Positions 37,460 through 46,712 of a DNA stretch of 64,000 bases are shown here, piece after piece; the stretch's first letter is position 1, and each line of letters opens with the position of its first letter. The DNA is from Falsirhodobacter sp. alg1. GTDB taxonomy: Bacteria; Pseudomonadota; Alphaproteobacteria; Rhodobacterales; Rhodobacteraceae. Below the pieces are notes generated by a model. It did no database searches, was not told the DNA's origin, and was given only the letters and a program-made list of their open reading frames with translations. A program made the translations under genes and the position numbers. The stretch lies in assembly GCF_000739715.2 (NCBI RefSeq), contig NZ_BBJC02000001.1:226835-290834 (forward strand), given 5' to 3'.

Positions 37460-38018
37460 ACTTATCCCGACCTGTGCACTTGGGGGCACCATGCCCCGAA
37501 CGGAGACTTTTGGAGCCCTGACATTGACCGAGGTTGCCGATCTGGCGCTTGCCTCTCTGGCCCTGCGCCGGAATGGTGTGCGGCCCGCCCCGATGGGCAT
37601 GGCGCTGCCGGACACGGGCCAATGGCATGCAGGCGAGGGCATCGCTGCCTTCTGGACCGGGCCGGACCAGTGGATGGTTGAAGGGCCGGGCCGGGCAGAG
37701 GAGGATTTTGCCCGCCTGATAAAGGCAGAGGCGCCGGATGCCTCGGTCACGGATCAGACCGATGGCTGGGTGGTCTTCGATATTGCGTCCTCGGCCGGGG
37801 GCGGGCGGATCGTGGATTTGCTGGCCAAGCTGGTGAATATTGACCCCAGACGTCTTGCTGCGGGGACGGCCTGCCGGACGGGGCTGGAACATATGGCCGT
37901 ATTCGTGATCCGGCGCGCTGATGACCGTTTGACCATCATGGGCATGCGATCAGCCGCAGCCACAATCTGGCATGCCCTGGCAGGCGCTGCCGCACGTTTG
38001 GAAGGTTCCGCAACATGA
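37452..38018 (+). CDS. mgdD: N-methylglutamate dehydrogenase subunit D (sarcosine oxidase gamma-like)
   Basis: The 188-residue protein matches SoxG gamma subunits, small GcvT-like proteins ([40 protein letters not shown]). It completes the heterotetramer. The GTG at 37452, with GGAGGG seven bases upstream and an 8-base overlap with mgdC, is preferred to an upstream TTG. The stop overlaps the start of folD by 4 bases. Confidence 0.85.
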   Translation: MSELIPTCALGGTMPRTETFGALTLTEVADLALASLALRRNGVRPAPMGMALPDTGQWHAGEGIAAFWTGPDQWMVEGPGRAEEDFARLIKAEAPDASVTDQTDGWVVFDIASSAGGGRIVDLLAKLVNIDPRRLAAGTACRTGLEHMAVFVIRRADDRLTIMGMRSAAATIWHALAGAAARLEGSAT

Positions 38019-38893
38019 CCGCGACAATTCTGGACGGCAAGGCCTTTGCGGCGGATGTGCGCGCCCGCGTCAAGGCGCATGTATCGCAGATGGTCAACGA
38101 ACACGGGATCACACCCGGCCTTGCCGTGGTGCTTGTGGGCGAAGATCCGGCCAGCCGCGTGTATGTCCGCAACAAGGGTGTGCAGACGCTGGAGGCGGGC
38201 ATGGCCAGCTTCGAGCACAAGCTGGCTGTCGATACCACGGAACAGGCCCTGCTGGCATTGATCGCGCGGCTGAATGCTGATCCGGCGGTACATGGCATTC
38301 TGGTACAGCTGCCCCTGCCTGCGCATCTGAATGCCGAGCTGGTCATAAATTCCATCACACCGGACAAGGATGTGGACGGGTTCCATATTTCGAATGTCGG
38401 GCTGCTGGGAACAGGGCAGAAGGCGATGGTGCCCTGCACGCCGCTTGGATGTCTGATGATGCTGCGCGCGCATCACGGCAGTCTGGCCGGTCTGAATGCG
38501 GTGGTGGTCGGCCGATCAAATATCGTCGGCAAGCCGATGGCCCAGCTTTTGCTGGGAGAGAGTTGTACCGTCACGATCGCCCATTCCCGCACCAGGGATC
38601 TGCCGGATGTCTGCCGCAGCGCCGATATACTGATTGCCGCAGTCGGGCGCCCGCATATGATCCGTGGCGAATGGATAAAGCCGGGGGCCACCGTCATTGA
38701 CGTGGGGATCAACCGGACGGACATGGGGCTGGCTGGCGATGTCGCCTTTGCCGAGGCCGTGACCGTTGCCGGGGCGATTTCCCCTGTTCCGGGGGGTGTT
38801 GGTCCGATGACTATTGCCTGCCTTCTCGCTAATACACTAACTGCCTGCTGCCGCAGTAACGGTTTGCCCGAACCCGAAGGGCTGACTGTCTGA
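38015..38893 (+). CDS. folD: Methylene-tetrahydrofolate dehydrogenase / cyclohydrolase
   Basis: The 292-residue bifunctional enzyme oxidises 5,10-methylene-THF to methenyl-THF with NADP and hydrolyses it to 10-formyl-THF. The catalytic SRVYVRNKG, the GILVQLPLP signature, [17 protein letters not shown] nucleotide site and [11 protein letters not shown] are present. Coupling to mgdD by ATGA indicates that it serves oxidation of methylamine-derived formaldehyde rather than only housekeeping folate metabolism. Another housekeeping copy may exist elsewhere. Confidence 0.95.
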   Translation: MTATILDGKAFAADVRARVKAHVSQMVNEHGITPGLAVVLVGEDPASRVYVRNKGVQTLEAGMASFEHKLAVDTTEQALLALIARLNADPAVHGILVQLPLPAHLNAELVINSITPDKDVDGFHISNVGLLGTGQKAMVPCTPLGCLMMLRAHHGSLAGLNAVVVGRSNIVGKPMAQLLLGESCTVTIAHSRTRDLPDVCRSADILIAAVGRPHMIRGEWIKPGATVIDVGINRTDMGLAGDVAFAEAVTVAGAISPVPGGVGPMTIACLLANTLTACCRSNGLPEPEGLTV

Positions 38894-38943
38894 CCACCCT
38901 TATTTGCCACAGGCCTGAAACGGCATTCTGACCGGAGATTTCC

Positions 38944-39828
38944 ATGACAAAATTCTGCCTTACCGTCGCCTGCGCCACCAAGCGGGGCGTTGTGGCGGCG
39001 ATCTCGACTTATCTGGCGGATCAGGGCTGCAACATCACCGACAGTTCGCAGTTCGATGATATGGTCACCAACCGCTTTTTCATGCGTGTCAGCTTCGTCT
39101 CCGAGGAAGGGATCGATCTGGACACATTGACCCGCAATTTTGCCGCCATCGCCAAATCGATGGATATGACCGCCAAGTTCCATGATGAAACCGAACGGAT
39201 GAAAGTGATCATCATGGTTTCACGCTTTGGCCACTGCCTGAACGACCTGCTGTATCGCTGGCAGATCGGGGCGCTGCCGATCGATATCGTGGCGGTGATT
39301 TCCAATCATATGGATTACCAGAAGGTGGTCGTGAACCACGACATTCCCTTTCACTGCATCAAGGTGACCAAGGAGAACAAACCCCAGGCCGAGGCGGAGC
39401 AACTGCGGATTGTCCGGGATACGGGGGCGGAACTGATCATTCTGGCGCGCTACATGCAGGTGCTTTCGGATGATATGTGCCGCGAGATGTCGGGGCGGAT
39501 CATCAACATCCACCATTCGTTCCTGCCGTCGTTCAAGGGGGCGAACCCCTACAAGCAGGCATTCGAACGGGGGGTGAAGCTGATAGGGGCCACATCGCAC
39601 TACGTGACCGCCGATCTGGACGAAGGCCCGATCATCGAACAGGATACCATCCGTGTCACCCACGCCCAGAGCGCGGAGGATTACGTCAGTCTGGGGCGCG
39701 ATGTGGAAAGCCAGGTTCTGGCCCGTGCCATCCATGCCCATATTCATCGCCGCGTGTTCCAGAACGGGAACAAGACGGTGGTGTTTCCCGCGTCTCCCGG
39801 GTCCTATGCATCTGAACGCATGGGCTAA
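38944..39828 (+). CDS. purU: Formyltetrahydrofolate deformylase
   Basis: The 294-residue enzyme hydrolyses 10-formyl-THF to formate and THF. It has an ACT domain at residues 1-85 and a formyltransferase fold with the catalytic NIHHSFLPSFKGANPY and GATSHYVTADLDEGPII. After FolD it ends the THF route, giving formate for a dehydrogenase not in this window and regenerating THF. GGAGA precedes the ATG by 6 bases. A terminator follows within 40 bases. Confidence 0.95.
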   Translation: MTKFCLTVACATKRGVVAAISTYLADQGCNITDSSQFDDMVTNRFFMRVSFVSEEGIDLDTLTRNFAAIAKSMDMTAKFHDETERMKVIIMVSRFGHCLNDLLYRWQIGALPIDIVAVISNHMDYQKVVVNHDIPFHCIKVTKENKPQAEAEQLRIVRDTGAELIILARYMQVLSDDMCREMSGRIINIHHSFLPSFKGANPYKQAFERGVKLIGATSHYVTADLDEGPIIEQDTIRVTHAQSAEDYVSLGRDVESQVLARAIHAHIHRRVFQNGNKTVVFPASPGSYASERMG

Positions 39829-39861
39829 TTCTGCAAATTGCCGATATGGCATCACGGGGGG

Positions 39862-39890
39862 GGGCAGCCGCAGCAGCGGTTGCCCTTTTT
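39862..39890 (+). terminator. Rho-independent terminator after purU
   Basis: GGGCAGCCGC pairs with GCGGTTGCCC (one G-U) around AGCA and is followed by TTTTT. It separates the mgs-purU operon from tmm. A run of nine Gs at 39856-39864 precedes it. Confidence 0.88.
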
Positions 39891-40176
39891 CATATGTGCC
39901 CATCCACCTGCGTGGCATCGGCGTTCCCCCTGATTCAAACGAAAGCGGTTAGCAGGGCAGGGGGAAAACCGGGTCTTCAAAGGGGCTAATCCACAGCCGT
40001 TCCGCCCATGTTTTGATCTTTCATACCAGCATATGCGCGGGTTTCGTCCGAATTACGCCCCCTCAATTATTCCTGGCAGGAAAATTAGTTGCCTTGAATC
40101 GGCCATCCGGCCTTTGCTGATTCATGCCGAAACGGCCGGTCCTTGACCGGGGTGCGAACGGAACGGGGAATGTGGA
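39891..40176 (+). promoter_or_regulatory. Promoter region of the tmm-tdm-dmm operon
   Basis: These 286 bases have no gene. They hold the candidate operator at 40067-40084, a small GGCC-rich hairpin near 40109, and the ribosome site GGGGAATGTGGA just before tmm. I could not set firm -35/-10 boxes. Confidence 0.5.
40067..40084. promoter_or_regulatory. Candidate shared operator, copy upstream of tmm
   Basis: TTATTCCTGGCAGGAAAA contains the exact palindrome TTCCT-GGC-AGGAA, 92 bases before the tmm start. Related sites lie upstream of mgsA and amtB. Confidence 0.5.
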
Positions 40177-41520
40177 ATGACCAAGCGTGTGGCGATTATC
40201 GGGGCAGGCCCATCAGGGCTGGCGCAACTGCGTGCATTTCAGGATGCCGCACAAAAGGGTGCGGATATCCCCGAGGTTGTCTGCTTTGAAAAGCAGACCA
40301 ATTGGGGTGGCCTGTGGAATTATACATGGCGCACCGGCGTTGATGAGTATGGAGAGCCGGTCCATGGCTCCATGTATCGCTATTTGTGGACCAATGGCCC
40401 CAAAGAGGGTCTGGAATTTGCCGACTACTCGTTCGAGGAGCATTTCGGCAAGCAGATCGCATCCTATCCGCCCCGCGCAGTCATGTTCGATTATATCGAG
40501 GGCCGGGTAAAGAAGGCGGGTGTGCGCGACTGGATCCGTTTCAGTTCGGTGATCCGCTGGACGGAATTCGATGCCGCGACCAATACCTTCGAGCTGACGG
40601 TCCATGACGTGGAAAACGACCGTGTCTACAAGGAGACCTTTGATCATGTGATCGTGGCCTCGGGCCATTTTTCCAGCCCCAACGTCCCGGAATATCCGGG
40701 GTTCGACCAGTTCTATGGCCGTATCATCCATGCCCATGATTTCCGCGACGCGCGTGAATTCGAAGGGCAGGATGTGCTGGTGGTGGGGTCATCCTATTCC
40801 GCCGAGGATATCGGATCGCAGTGCTGGAAATACGGCGCGAAAACAGTAACCTCCTGCTACCGTTCGGCCCCCATGGGGTTCGCATGGCCCGACAACTGGG
40901 AGGAAAAGCAGGGTCTGGTCCGGGTAGAGGGCAAGACGGCATTTTTCCGGGATGGCAGCAGCAAGAATGTGGATGCCATCATCCTGTGCACAGGGTACCG
41001 CCACTACTTCCCGTTCTTGCCGGATGACCTGCGTCTGAAAACCGCAAACCGCTTGGCCGCGCGGGATCTGTATAAAGGCGTGGTCTATGTGCATAATCCG
41101 CAGATGTTCTATCTGGGCATGCAGGACCAGTGGTTCACCTTCAACATGTTCGATGCCCAGGCATGGTATGTGCGGGACATCATCATCGGCCGGATAGAGG
41201 TGCCTGCCGACAAAGCGGTGCTGCTGGCGGATGTTGCGGACCGCGAGGCCCGTGAAGACGCCTCGGACGATACCAAATATGCCATCAAATATCAGGGTGA
41301 CTACGTCAAGGAACTGATTGCCGACACCGATTATCCCAGCTTCGATGTGGACGGGGCCTGCCATGCGTTTTTTGAATGGAAGAACCACAAGGTCACCGAC
41401 ATCATGGGCTTCCGCAACCACTGCTACAAATCGGTGATCACGGGCACGATGGCCCCCGTGCACCACACGCCGTGGAACCTTGCGATGGATGATTCCATGC
41501 AAACCTATCTGCAAAGCTGA
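40177..41520 (+). CDS. tmm: Trimethylamine monooxygenase
   Basis: The 447-residue flavin monooxygenase oxidises trimethylamine to trimethylamine N-oxide with NADPH and O2. The FAD motif GAGPSG is at residues 9-14, the FMO fingerprint [11 protein letters not shown] near 178-188, and the NADPH fold [12 protein letters not shown] near 203. Long segments such as [19 protein letters not shown] and [17 protein letters not shown] agree with roseobacter Tmm as I remember it. Position directly upstream of tdm confirms the assignment; indole or other amine oxidation as a side activity is possible. Confidence 0.95.
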   Translation: MTKRVAIIGAGPSGLAQLRAFQDAAQKGADIPEVVCFEKQTNWGGLWNYTWRTGVDEYGEPVHGSMYRYLWTNGPKEGLEFADYSFEEHFGKQIASYPPRAVMFDYIEGRVKKAGVRDWIRFSSVIRWTEFDAATNTFELTVHDVENDRVYKETFDHVIVASGHFSSPNVPEYPGFDQFYGRIIHAHDFRDAREFEGQDVLVVGSSYSAEDIGSQCWKYGAKTVTSCYRSAPMGFAWPDNWEEKQGLVRVEGKTAFFRDGSSKNVDAIILCTGYRHYFPFLPDDLRLKTANRLAARDLYKGVVYVHNPQMFYLGMQDQWFTFNMFDAQAWYVRDIIIGRIEVPADKAVLLADVADREAREDASDDTKYAIKYQGDYVKELIADTDYPSFDVDGACHAFFEWKNHKVTDIMGFRNHCYKSVITGTMAPVHHTPWNLAMDDSMQTYLQS

Positions 41521-41546
41521 CACCTGTTTCACCAGAAAGGTTCCGG

Positions 41547-43913
41547 ATGCTGTCGCTTCCCCCAGATGCCCTGATGCGGCCCGGCGCTCCGCGTGCCAGC
41601 CGCGCCCGCCGCCCCGAAATTTTCGGCCGTGCGCCCGATCTTGAACGCTACACCGTTCAGGGGGGCGGCGCCATTGTAGTCGAGATCGCGCCGGGTGACC
41701 GGTTGGAAATTCTGAATGACGAAGGTGGACAGCCGTGCGAGGTGCTGGGGGCCCATCCTGACGGGCGGCTGGATGCGGGCCTGCTGGCGGCCCGCGCCGA
41801 TGGCCCTGCCGATGGTTTGCGGGCCTTGGTTGCGGCGGGCACGGCGCCCCGCCTGCGACAGGCCTTCGCGATGCGGAATATCGACCTTGCGGGGGCCCGC
41901 GCCATCCGGTTGTTCGGCCCTGCCGCGCGGGCGGGTGATGCGGTGTCGTTCACATCACAGGGCAAGGGGTGGATCATTATCGCCGCCCCCGCAGCACCCA
42001 TGGATTTCGAGGCGCAGGATACAGCTACCCCGCTGACCCTGCGGCTGACGCGGGCCAAACCGCGCCGCGTGGGGCAGTTTGCGCTGCCGGACCCTCTGGC
42101 CGACATGAAACTGGACTTGCGCATTGCCTCCTCTACCGCCGCCGCCTACCGCGTGAAGGCGGGGGAGTTCATCCAGATCCTGGATGTGGATGGCCGCCAG
42201 TGCACCGATTTCCAATGCTTCGATGCACGCAAGCTGGACAGGGGGATCGCCCATCCGCTGGATGTGACCACGACGCGGACCATCCAGAACCATGCCTATC
42301 CGATGCCGGGCCTGCACGCGAAATACTTCGATCAGGACATGACCCCGCTGGTAGAGGTCATTCAGGATACTTGCGGCCGACATGATGCCTTTGCGATGGC
42401 CTGTGCGTCCAAATACTATGATGACATCGGTTATCCCGGCCATGCCAACTGCTCGGACAATTTCAACGGTGCATTGGCGGATTACGGTGTTCCGGCCCGT
42501 CCCGGATGGATGGCGGCCAATTTCTTTTTCAATACCGGTATCGATGCCCATGGCGTGATGTACGCGGATGAGCCGTGGTCCCGCCCGGGGGATTATGTCC
42601 TGCTGCGGGCCCTGACGGATCTGGTCTGTGTTTCATCGGCCTGTCCGGACGATACCTCTCCGGCCAACGGCTGGACCCTGACCGACATTCACGTGCGCAG
42701 CTATGCCGCCGAGGAACGCTTTCAGCGCGCCTCTGCATGGCGTCCCACCCCCGAAGCGGAGCCTGTCATGACGCGGGAAAGCACCTTTCACCAGAACTTT
42801 GCCGCCTTGACGCGTGATTTTGTCGATTACCGCGGATTCTGGCTGCCCAATACCTTTGCCACCACAGACCCGGTTGAAAGCTATTGGGCCTGTCGTGAGG
42901 GGGTTGTGGTCATGGACCTGAGCGCCCTTCGCAAATTCGAGGTGACCGGTCCGGACGCAGAGCGGTTGATGAACTGGATTCTGACCCGCGACGTGGAAAA
43001 GCTGGGCGTGGGACAGATTGTCTATTCCTCGATGTGCTACCCCCATGGCGGCATGATCGACGATGGAACATTGTTCCGCCTGGGCGCGCAGAATTTCCGC
43101 TGGATTGGTGGCTCCGATGAAGGGGGCGTATGGATGCGCGAAGAGGCCGAACGGCTCGGGCTTAACGTCCTCGTCCGCGCCTCCACGGACCAGATGCACA
43201 ATCTTGCGGTGCAGGGGCCGACATCACGGGATCTGATGAAAGAGATCATCTGGGCTGCCCCGCATCAGCCATCGGTGGAAGAGATCGGCTGGTTCCGGTT
43301 CACCGTTGGCCGCATCGGTGGGCCGACAGGGGCGCCCGTGGTCGTTTCGCGGACGGGGTATACCGGTGAACTGGGGTATGAGGTATTCTGCCATCCCAAG
43401 GACGGTGCCGCCGTTTTCGAGGCGGTGTGGCAGGCAGGACTGCCATTCGGCATGCGCCCGATGGGGCTGGCGGGGCTGGATCTGACGCGCATTGAATCGG
43501 GTCTGGTCTTTGCGGGATATGATTTCAGTGACCAGACGGACCCGTTCGAGGCGGGTGTCGGGTTCACCGTCCCGCTCAAATCGAAAACGGTGGATTTTGT
43601 CGGTCGGGAGGCGTTGATCCGGCGCAAAACCACGCCATCGCGCCGCTTTGTGGGTCTGGAAATCGACGGGCATGAAGAGGTGGCCCATGGCGATTGCATC
43701 CGCATCGGCCGCGCACAGGTGGGTGAGGTGTGTTCGGCCATGCGCTCCCCGCGTACGGGTCAGCTTATCGCGCTGGCGCGGGTGGATATTGCCCATGCCG
43801 AAGCGGGCACCGAAGTGGAGGTGGGCCGGCTGGACGGGCACATCAAGCGCCTGACCGCCCGCATCACACCCTTTCCGCATTATGACCCGAAAAAAGAGCG
43901 TCCGCGGTCCTAA
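41547..43913 (+). CDS. tdm: Trimethylamine N-oxide demethylase
   Basis: The 788-residue protein splits TMAO to dimethylamine and formaldehyde. It is a fusion of an N-terminal DUF1989-type metal-dependent domain (about residues 1-390, with ILDVDGRQCTDFQCFDAR, NCSDNFNGAL and SSACPDDTSPANGW) and a C-terminal GcvT tetrahydrofolate domain (about 405-788, with TGYTGELGYEVF). The two-domain order is that of characterised Tdm enzymes. The GcvT half presumably passes formaldehyde to THF. It lies 26 bases after tmm and 66 bases before dmmD. Confidence 0.93.
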   Translation: MLSLPPDALMRPGAPRASRARRPEIFGRAPDLERYTVQGGGAIVVEIAPGDRLEILNDEGGQPCEVLGAHPDGRLDAGLLAARADGPADGLRALVAAGTAPRLRQAFAMRNIDLAGARAIRLFGPAARAGDAVSFTSQGKGWIIIAAPAAPMDFEAQDTATPLTLRLTRAKPRRVGQFALPDPLADMKLDLRIASSTAAAYRVKAGEFIQILDVDGRQCTDFQCFDARKLDRGIAHPLDVTTTRTIQNHAYPMPGLHAKYFDQDMTPLVEVIQDTCGRHDAFAMACASKYYDDIGYPGHANCSDNFNGALADYGVPARPGWMAANFFFNTGIDAHGVMYADEPWSRPGDYVLLRALTDLVCVSSACPDDTSPANGWTLTDIHVRSYAAEERFQRASAWRPTPEAEPVMTRESTFHQNFAALTRDFVDYRGFWLPNTFATTDPVESYWACREGVVVMDLSALRKFEVTGPDAERLMNWILTRDVEKLGVGQIVYSSMCYPHGGMIDDGTLFRLGAQNFRWIGGSDEGGVWMREEAERLGLNVLVRASTDQMHNLAVQGPTSRDLMKEIIWAAPHQPSVEEIGWFRFTVGRIGGPTGAPVVVSRTGYTGELGYEVFCHPKDGAAVFEAVWQAGLPFGMRPMGLAGLDLTRIESGLVFAGYDFSDQTDPFEAGVGFTVPLKSKTVDFVGREALIRRKTTPSRRFVGLEIDGHEEVAHGDCIRIGRAQVGEVCSAMRSPRTGQLIALARVDIAHAEAGTEVEVGRLDGHIKRLTARITPFPHYDPKKERPRS

Positions 43914-43979
43914 GCGTGCGCGGCGAATCCGGCCGCTGGCGCGATGCCACGGCAAGCAACCAACAATAGGAAAAGACAG

Positions 43980-45116
43980 ATGACCGCATCCTGGAGATTT
44001 TCGACCCTTGCCAGCCGCCACCGCGCCCTTGGCTCCGATCTGGAGGATTGGAGTGGTATGGGAACGGCATGGTCCTATGACGGGGACCCCGAAGCCGAAT
44101 ACATGGCGATCCGCACCAAGGCGGGACTGATGGATGTTTCTGGCCTGAAGAAGGTGCATGTCGTGGGGGCGGGGGCCAGCCATGTCATCGACCGTGCCAC
44201 CACGCGCAATGTGGAAAAGCTGGCACCGGGGCGTTCGGTCTATGCCACGATGTTGAATGACGCGGGCAAACTGATCGATGATTGCGTGATCTACCGGACA
44301 GGGCCGAATGCCTTCATGGTCGTGCATGGATCGGGGCAGGGGTTCGAGCAGTTGACGATGGCCTCCACTGGTCGGGATGTGGCGGTATTGTTTGACGACA
44401 ATCTGCACAACCTGGCCTTGCAGGGTCCGCTGGCCGTCGATTTTCTGGAAAAGCACGTCCCGGGCATCCGCGATCTGGCGTATTTCTCCCATATCCAGAC
44501 AAAGCTGTTTGGCGTTCCGATCATGATCTCCCGCACCGGGTACACCGGGGAACGGGGATACGAGCTGTTCGTCCGCGGGCAGGACGCGCCGCTGGTCTGG
44601 GACACCATTCTGGCCGAAGGGGCGGAGATGGGGATCATCCCCTGCCGCTTTACCACGCTGGATATGCTGCGGGCCGAAAGCTACCTGCTGTTCTTCCCCT
44701 ATGACAATTCGGAGATGTATCCCTTCGAGGATGAGGCCTGCGGTGATACGCTTTGGGAATTGGGGCTCAATTTCACCGTCAGCCCCGGCAAGACAGGGTT
44801 CCGTGGCGCCGAGGAGCATTACCGTCTGAAAGGGCGTGAGCGGTTCAAGATCTGGGGCCTGAAGCTGGAAGGTACCGCCGTGCCGGAGAATGGCGCGCCT
44901 GTATTCCGCGATGGCAAGAAGGTGGGCATCGTGACCCAGGCCATGCACTCCCCCCTGAATGACTGGACCGTGGCGATTGCGCGGCTGGACGTGGATTGCG
45001 CGAATGCGGGAACCGCTGTGACGGTCCGGTGCGAAACTGCGGGCGAGATTGCCGCCGTAACTTCGCCGATGCCCTTCTATGACATCGATAAGGCCCGTCG
45101 CACAGCGAAGGGCTAA
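43980..45116 (+). CDS. dmmD: GcvT-family THF-binding protein of dimethylamine catabolism
   Basis: The 378-residue aminomethyltransferase-family protein (VSGLKKVHVVGAGA, MLNDAGKLIDDCVIYR, SRTGYTGERGYELF) matches the position of dmmD in the dmmDABC clusters of roseobacters. It probably condenses formaldehyde, released when dimethylamine is demethylated, with tetrahydrofolate. It is not the glycine-cleavage T protein: no gcvH or gcvP lies near and it heads the dmm genes. The ATG at 43980 follows AGGAAAAGACAG. Confidence 0.83.
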   Translation: MTASWRFSTLASRHRALGSDLEDWSGMGTAWSYDGDPEAEYMAIRTKAGLMDVSGLKKVHVVGAGASHVIDRATTRNVEKLAPGRSVYATMLNDAGKLIDDCVIYRTGPNAFMVVHGSGQGFEQLTMASTGRDVAVLFDDNLHNLALQGPLAVDFLEKHVPGIRDLAYFSHIQTKLFGVPIMISRTGYTGERGYELFVRGQDAPLVWDTILAEGAEMGIIPCRFTTLDMLRAESYLLFFPYDNSEMYPFEDEACGDTLWELGLNFTVSPGKTGFRGAEEHYRLKGRERFKIWGLKLEGTAVPENGAPVFRDGKKVGIVTQAMHSPLNDWTVAIARLDVDCANAGTAVTVRCETAGEIAAVTSPMPFYDIDKARRTAKG

Positions 45117-45127
45117 GCGCATCCATA

Positions 45128-45153
45128 GACGGTGCAGCCCCCGCCGCACCGTC
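45128..45153 (+). repeat. Hairpin between dmmD and dmmA
   Basis: GACGGTGC and GCACCGTC form a perfect 8-base stem around a 10-base loop inside the operon, with no T tract. It could stabilise or attenuate the message upstream of the monooxygenase genes. Confidence 0.5.
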
Positions 45154-45171
45154 CCGAACAGGAGCATTGCA

Positions 45172-45774
45172 ATGGCAGGAACCGCGTTCACCCCCTCGAT
45201 CCTGAGCCGTCCCGTCTATGCGGGGCTGGTGTCCAGAGGGGCAACCCCCGCAATCATGCTGGCAGAGGGAGAGGGGGCGCTGGCCCTGATGGCCCTTGCC
45301 GATCATGACCCTGCGGTAATGGGGCATGCCCATATCATCCATATTCCCGCAGGGACTGGTCATGGTGCTGCATTGCAGGCGCTGGGCCCCGCGATGTACC
45401 ACGAGGGGCCGACATTGCCCGCGGTTCTGCCGCGCCTGCGCAAGGCGCTGGGCGATGCGCATATGGGCACTGCCCTGTACATTGCAGGCACCGAAGGGGT
45501 CATCGGTCAGGTTACAGCCGAGGCACTGGCCGCAGGTGTGGCTGCCGGTGCCATAAGTACAGAACATCACGGCGGTGCTGCCCGCCGCATGCAGTGCGTC
45601 CACTGCAAGGGCATTACCGAAGATGTCGTGACAGACCCCTTCATTTGCAGCCACTGCGGGCTTTCGCTATTCGTGCGGGACCATTTCTCCCGCAGGCTGG
45701 GCGCCTTTCAGGGTGTGTGCGTCGACGCCGAAACGCCGGGGCAGATTCCCGCTATGCAGGAGATCCGCCCATGA
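45172..45774 (+). CDS. dmmA: Dimethylamine monooxygenase subunit DmmA-like
   Basis: The 200-residue protein carries a C-terminal rubredoxin- or zinc-ribbon-like site with Cys142, Cys145, Cys159 and Cys162 (CVHC and CSHC), followed by LFVRDHFSRRLGAFQGVC, a conserved DmmA tail. The N-terminal ~130 residues look like an alpha/beta domain related to a reductase's partner. It works with the next two genes to oxidise dimethylamine to methylamine and formaldehyde. An iron site for electron transfer is possible. ATG 45172 has ACAGGAG eight bases upstream. Subunit letters vary in the literature. Confidence 0.82.
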   Translation: MAGTAFTPSILSRPVYAGLVSRGATPAIMLAEGEGALALMALADHDPAVMGHAHIIHIPAGTGHGAALQALGPAMYHEGPTLPAVLPRLRKALGDAHMGTALYIAGTEGVIGQVTAEALAAGVAAGAISTEHHGGAARRMQCVHCKGITEDVVTDPFICSHCGLSLFVRDHFSRRLGAFQGVCVDAETPGQIPAMQEIRP

Positions 45775-46709
45775 TGTTGCGTGTCGCTTCGGTCGAGCCA
45801 TTGTCGCCGCTGGTCACGAAATTCCGTTTCGTGCATCCCGACGGTGCGGCGCTCCCGCTGTTTTCCGGCGGGGCGCATGTGGTGGTTGAAATGCCGGACG
45901 GCGAGATGATCCGCCGCAATGCCTATTCGCTGGTATCGGACCCGATGGATGGTTCGGGCTACGAGATTGCCGTCCGCCGCGAGGATCTGGGGCGGGGCGG
46001 ATCGCTTTACATGCATACCCGCGTGGCCGAGGGAGATCTGCTGGGCGTAGGGGCGCCTGCCAACCTGTTCGGGCTGGACCTGCGCGCGCGCAAGCATGTG
46101 CTGGTGGCCGGCGGCATCGGGATCACGCCCTTTATTGCGCAGATCCGTCAACTGACACGGCTGCAGCTTCCGTTCGAACTGCATTATTGCGCCCGTTCGC
46201 GATCCGAGGCGGCAGGGCTGGCGCTGCTGCCGGATTTGCCGCAGGTGCATGTCCATATATCGGATGAAGGAAACCGGATGGATCCTGCCGAGGTGCTGTC
46301 GGGGCAGCCCTTGGGGACGCATGCCTATACATGCGGGCCCGAAGGATTGGTGGCTGCAATGGCCGATGCCGGTGCACGGCTGGGATGGCCCGAGGCGGCG
46401 CTTCATTCCGAAACCTTTTTGGCACCACCCCCGGGCAAGCCGTTCCGCGTAACTCTTGCACGCTCCGCGCTGACGCTGACGGTCGGCCCTGACCAAAGCC
46501 TGCTGGAGGCATTGGAGGCGGCGGGCGTGGATGCGCCTTGGCTTTGCCGGGGCGGTGTGTGCGGGCAATGCGAAACGGCGGTGCTTTCCTGCCATGGGCG
46601 GATCGAGCATCACGACCATTGGCTGGACGACGACGAAAAGGCCGCGCAGACGAAGATCATGCCCTGTGTTTCGCGGTTTCAGGGCCAAGACCTCATTCTG
46701 GACAGGTGA
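45771..46709 (+). CDS. dmmB: Dimethylamine monooxygenase ferredoxin-reductase subunit DmmB-like
   Basis: The 312-residue PDR/VanB-type oxidoreductase passes electrons from NAD(P)H through FMN to a [2Fe-2S] centre. The flavin motif RRNAYSLVS is near residues 48-56, the nucleotide motif GGIGITPF at 114-121, and the C-terminal plant-type ferredoxin cluster uses Cys259, Cys264, Cys267 and Cys299. The start overlaps dmmA by 4 bases; a second ATG follows directly. It should feed the heme subunit encoded next. Confidence 0.9.
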   Translation: MMLRVASVEPLSPLVTKFRFVHPDGAALPLFSGGAHVVVEMPDGEMIRRNAYSLVSDPMDGSGYEIAVRREDLGRGGSLYMHTRVAEGDLLGVGAPANLFGLDLRARKHVLVAGGIGITPFIAQIRQLTRLQLPFELHYCARSRSEAAGLALLPDLPQVHVHISDEGNRMDPAEVLSGQPLGTHAYTCGPEGLVAAMADAGARLGWPEAALHSETFLAPPPGKPFRVTLARSALTLTVGPDQSLLEALEAAGVDAPWLCRGGVCGQCETAVLSCHGRIEHHDHWLDDDEKAAQTKIMPCVSRFQGQDLILDR

Positions 46710-46712
46710 TGC

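Noticed and set aside
39856..39864. Run of nine G residues as a phase-variation tract
   Set aside because: It lies after the purU stop next to a terminator, not in a gene or between promoter boxes.
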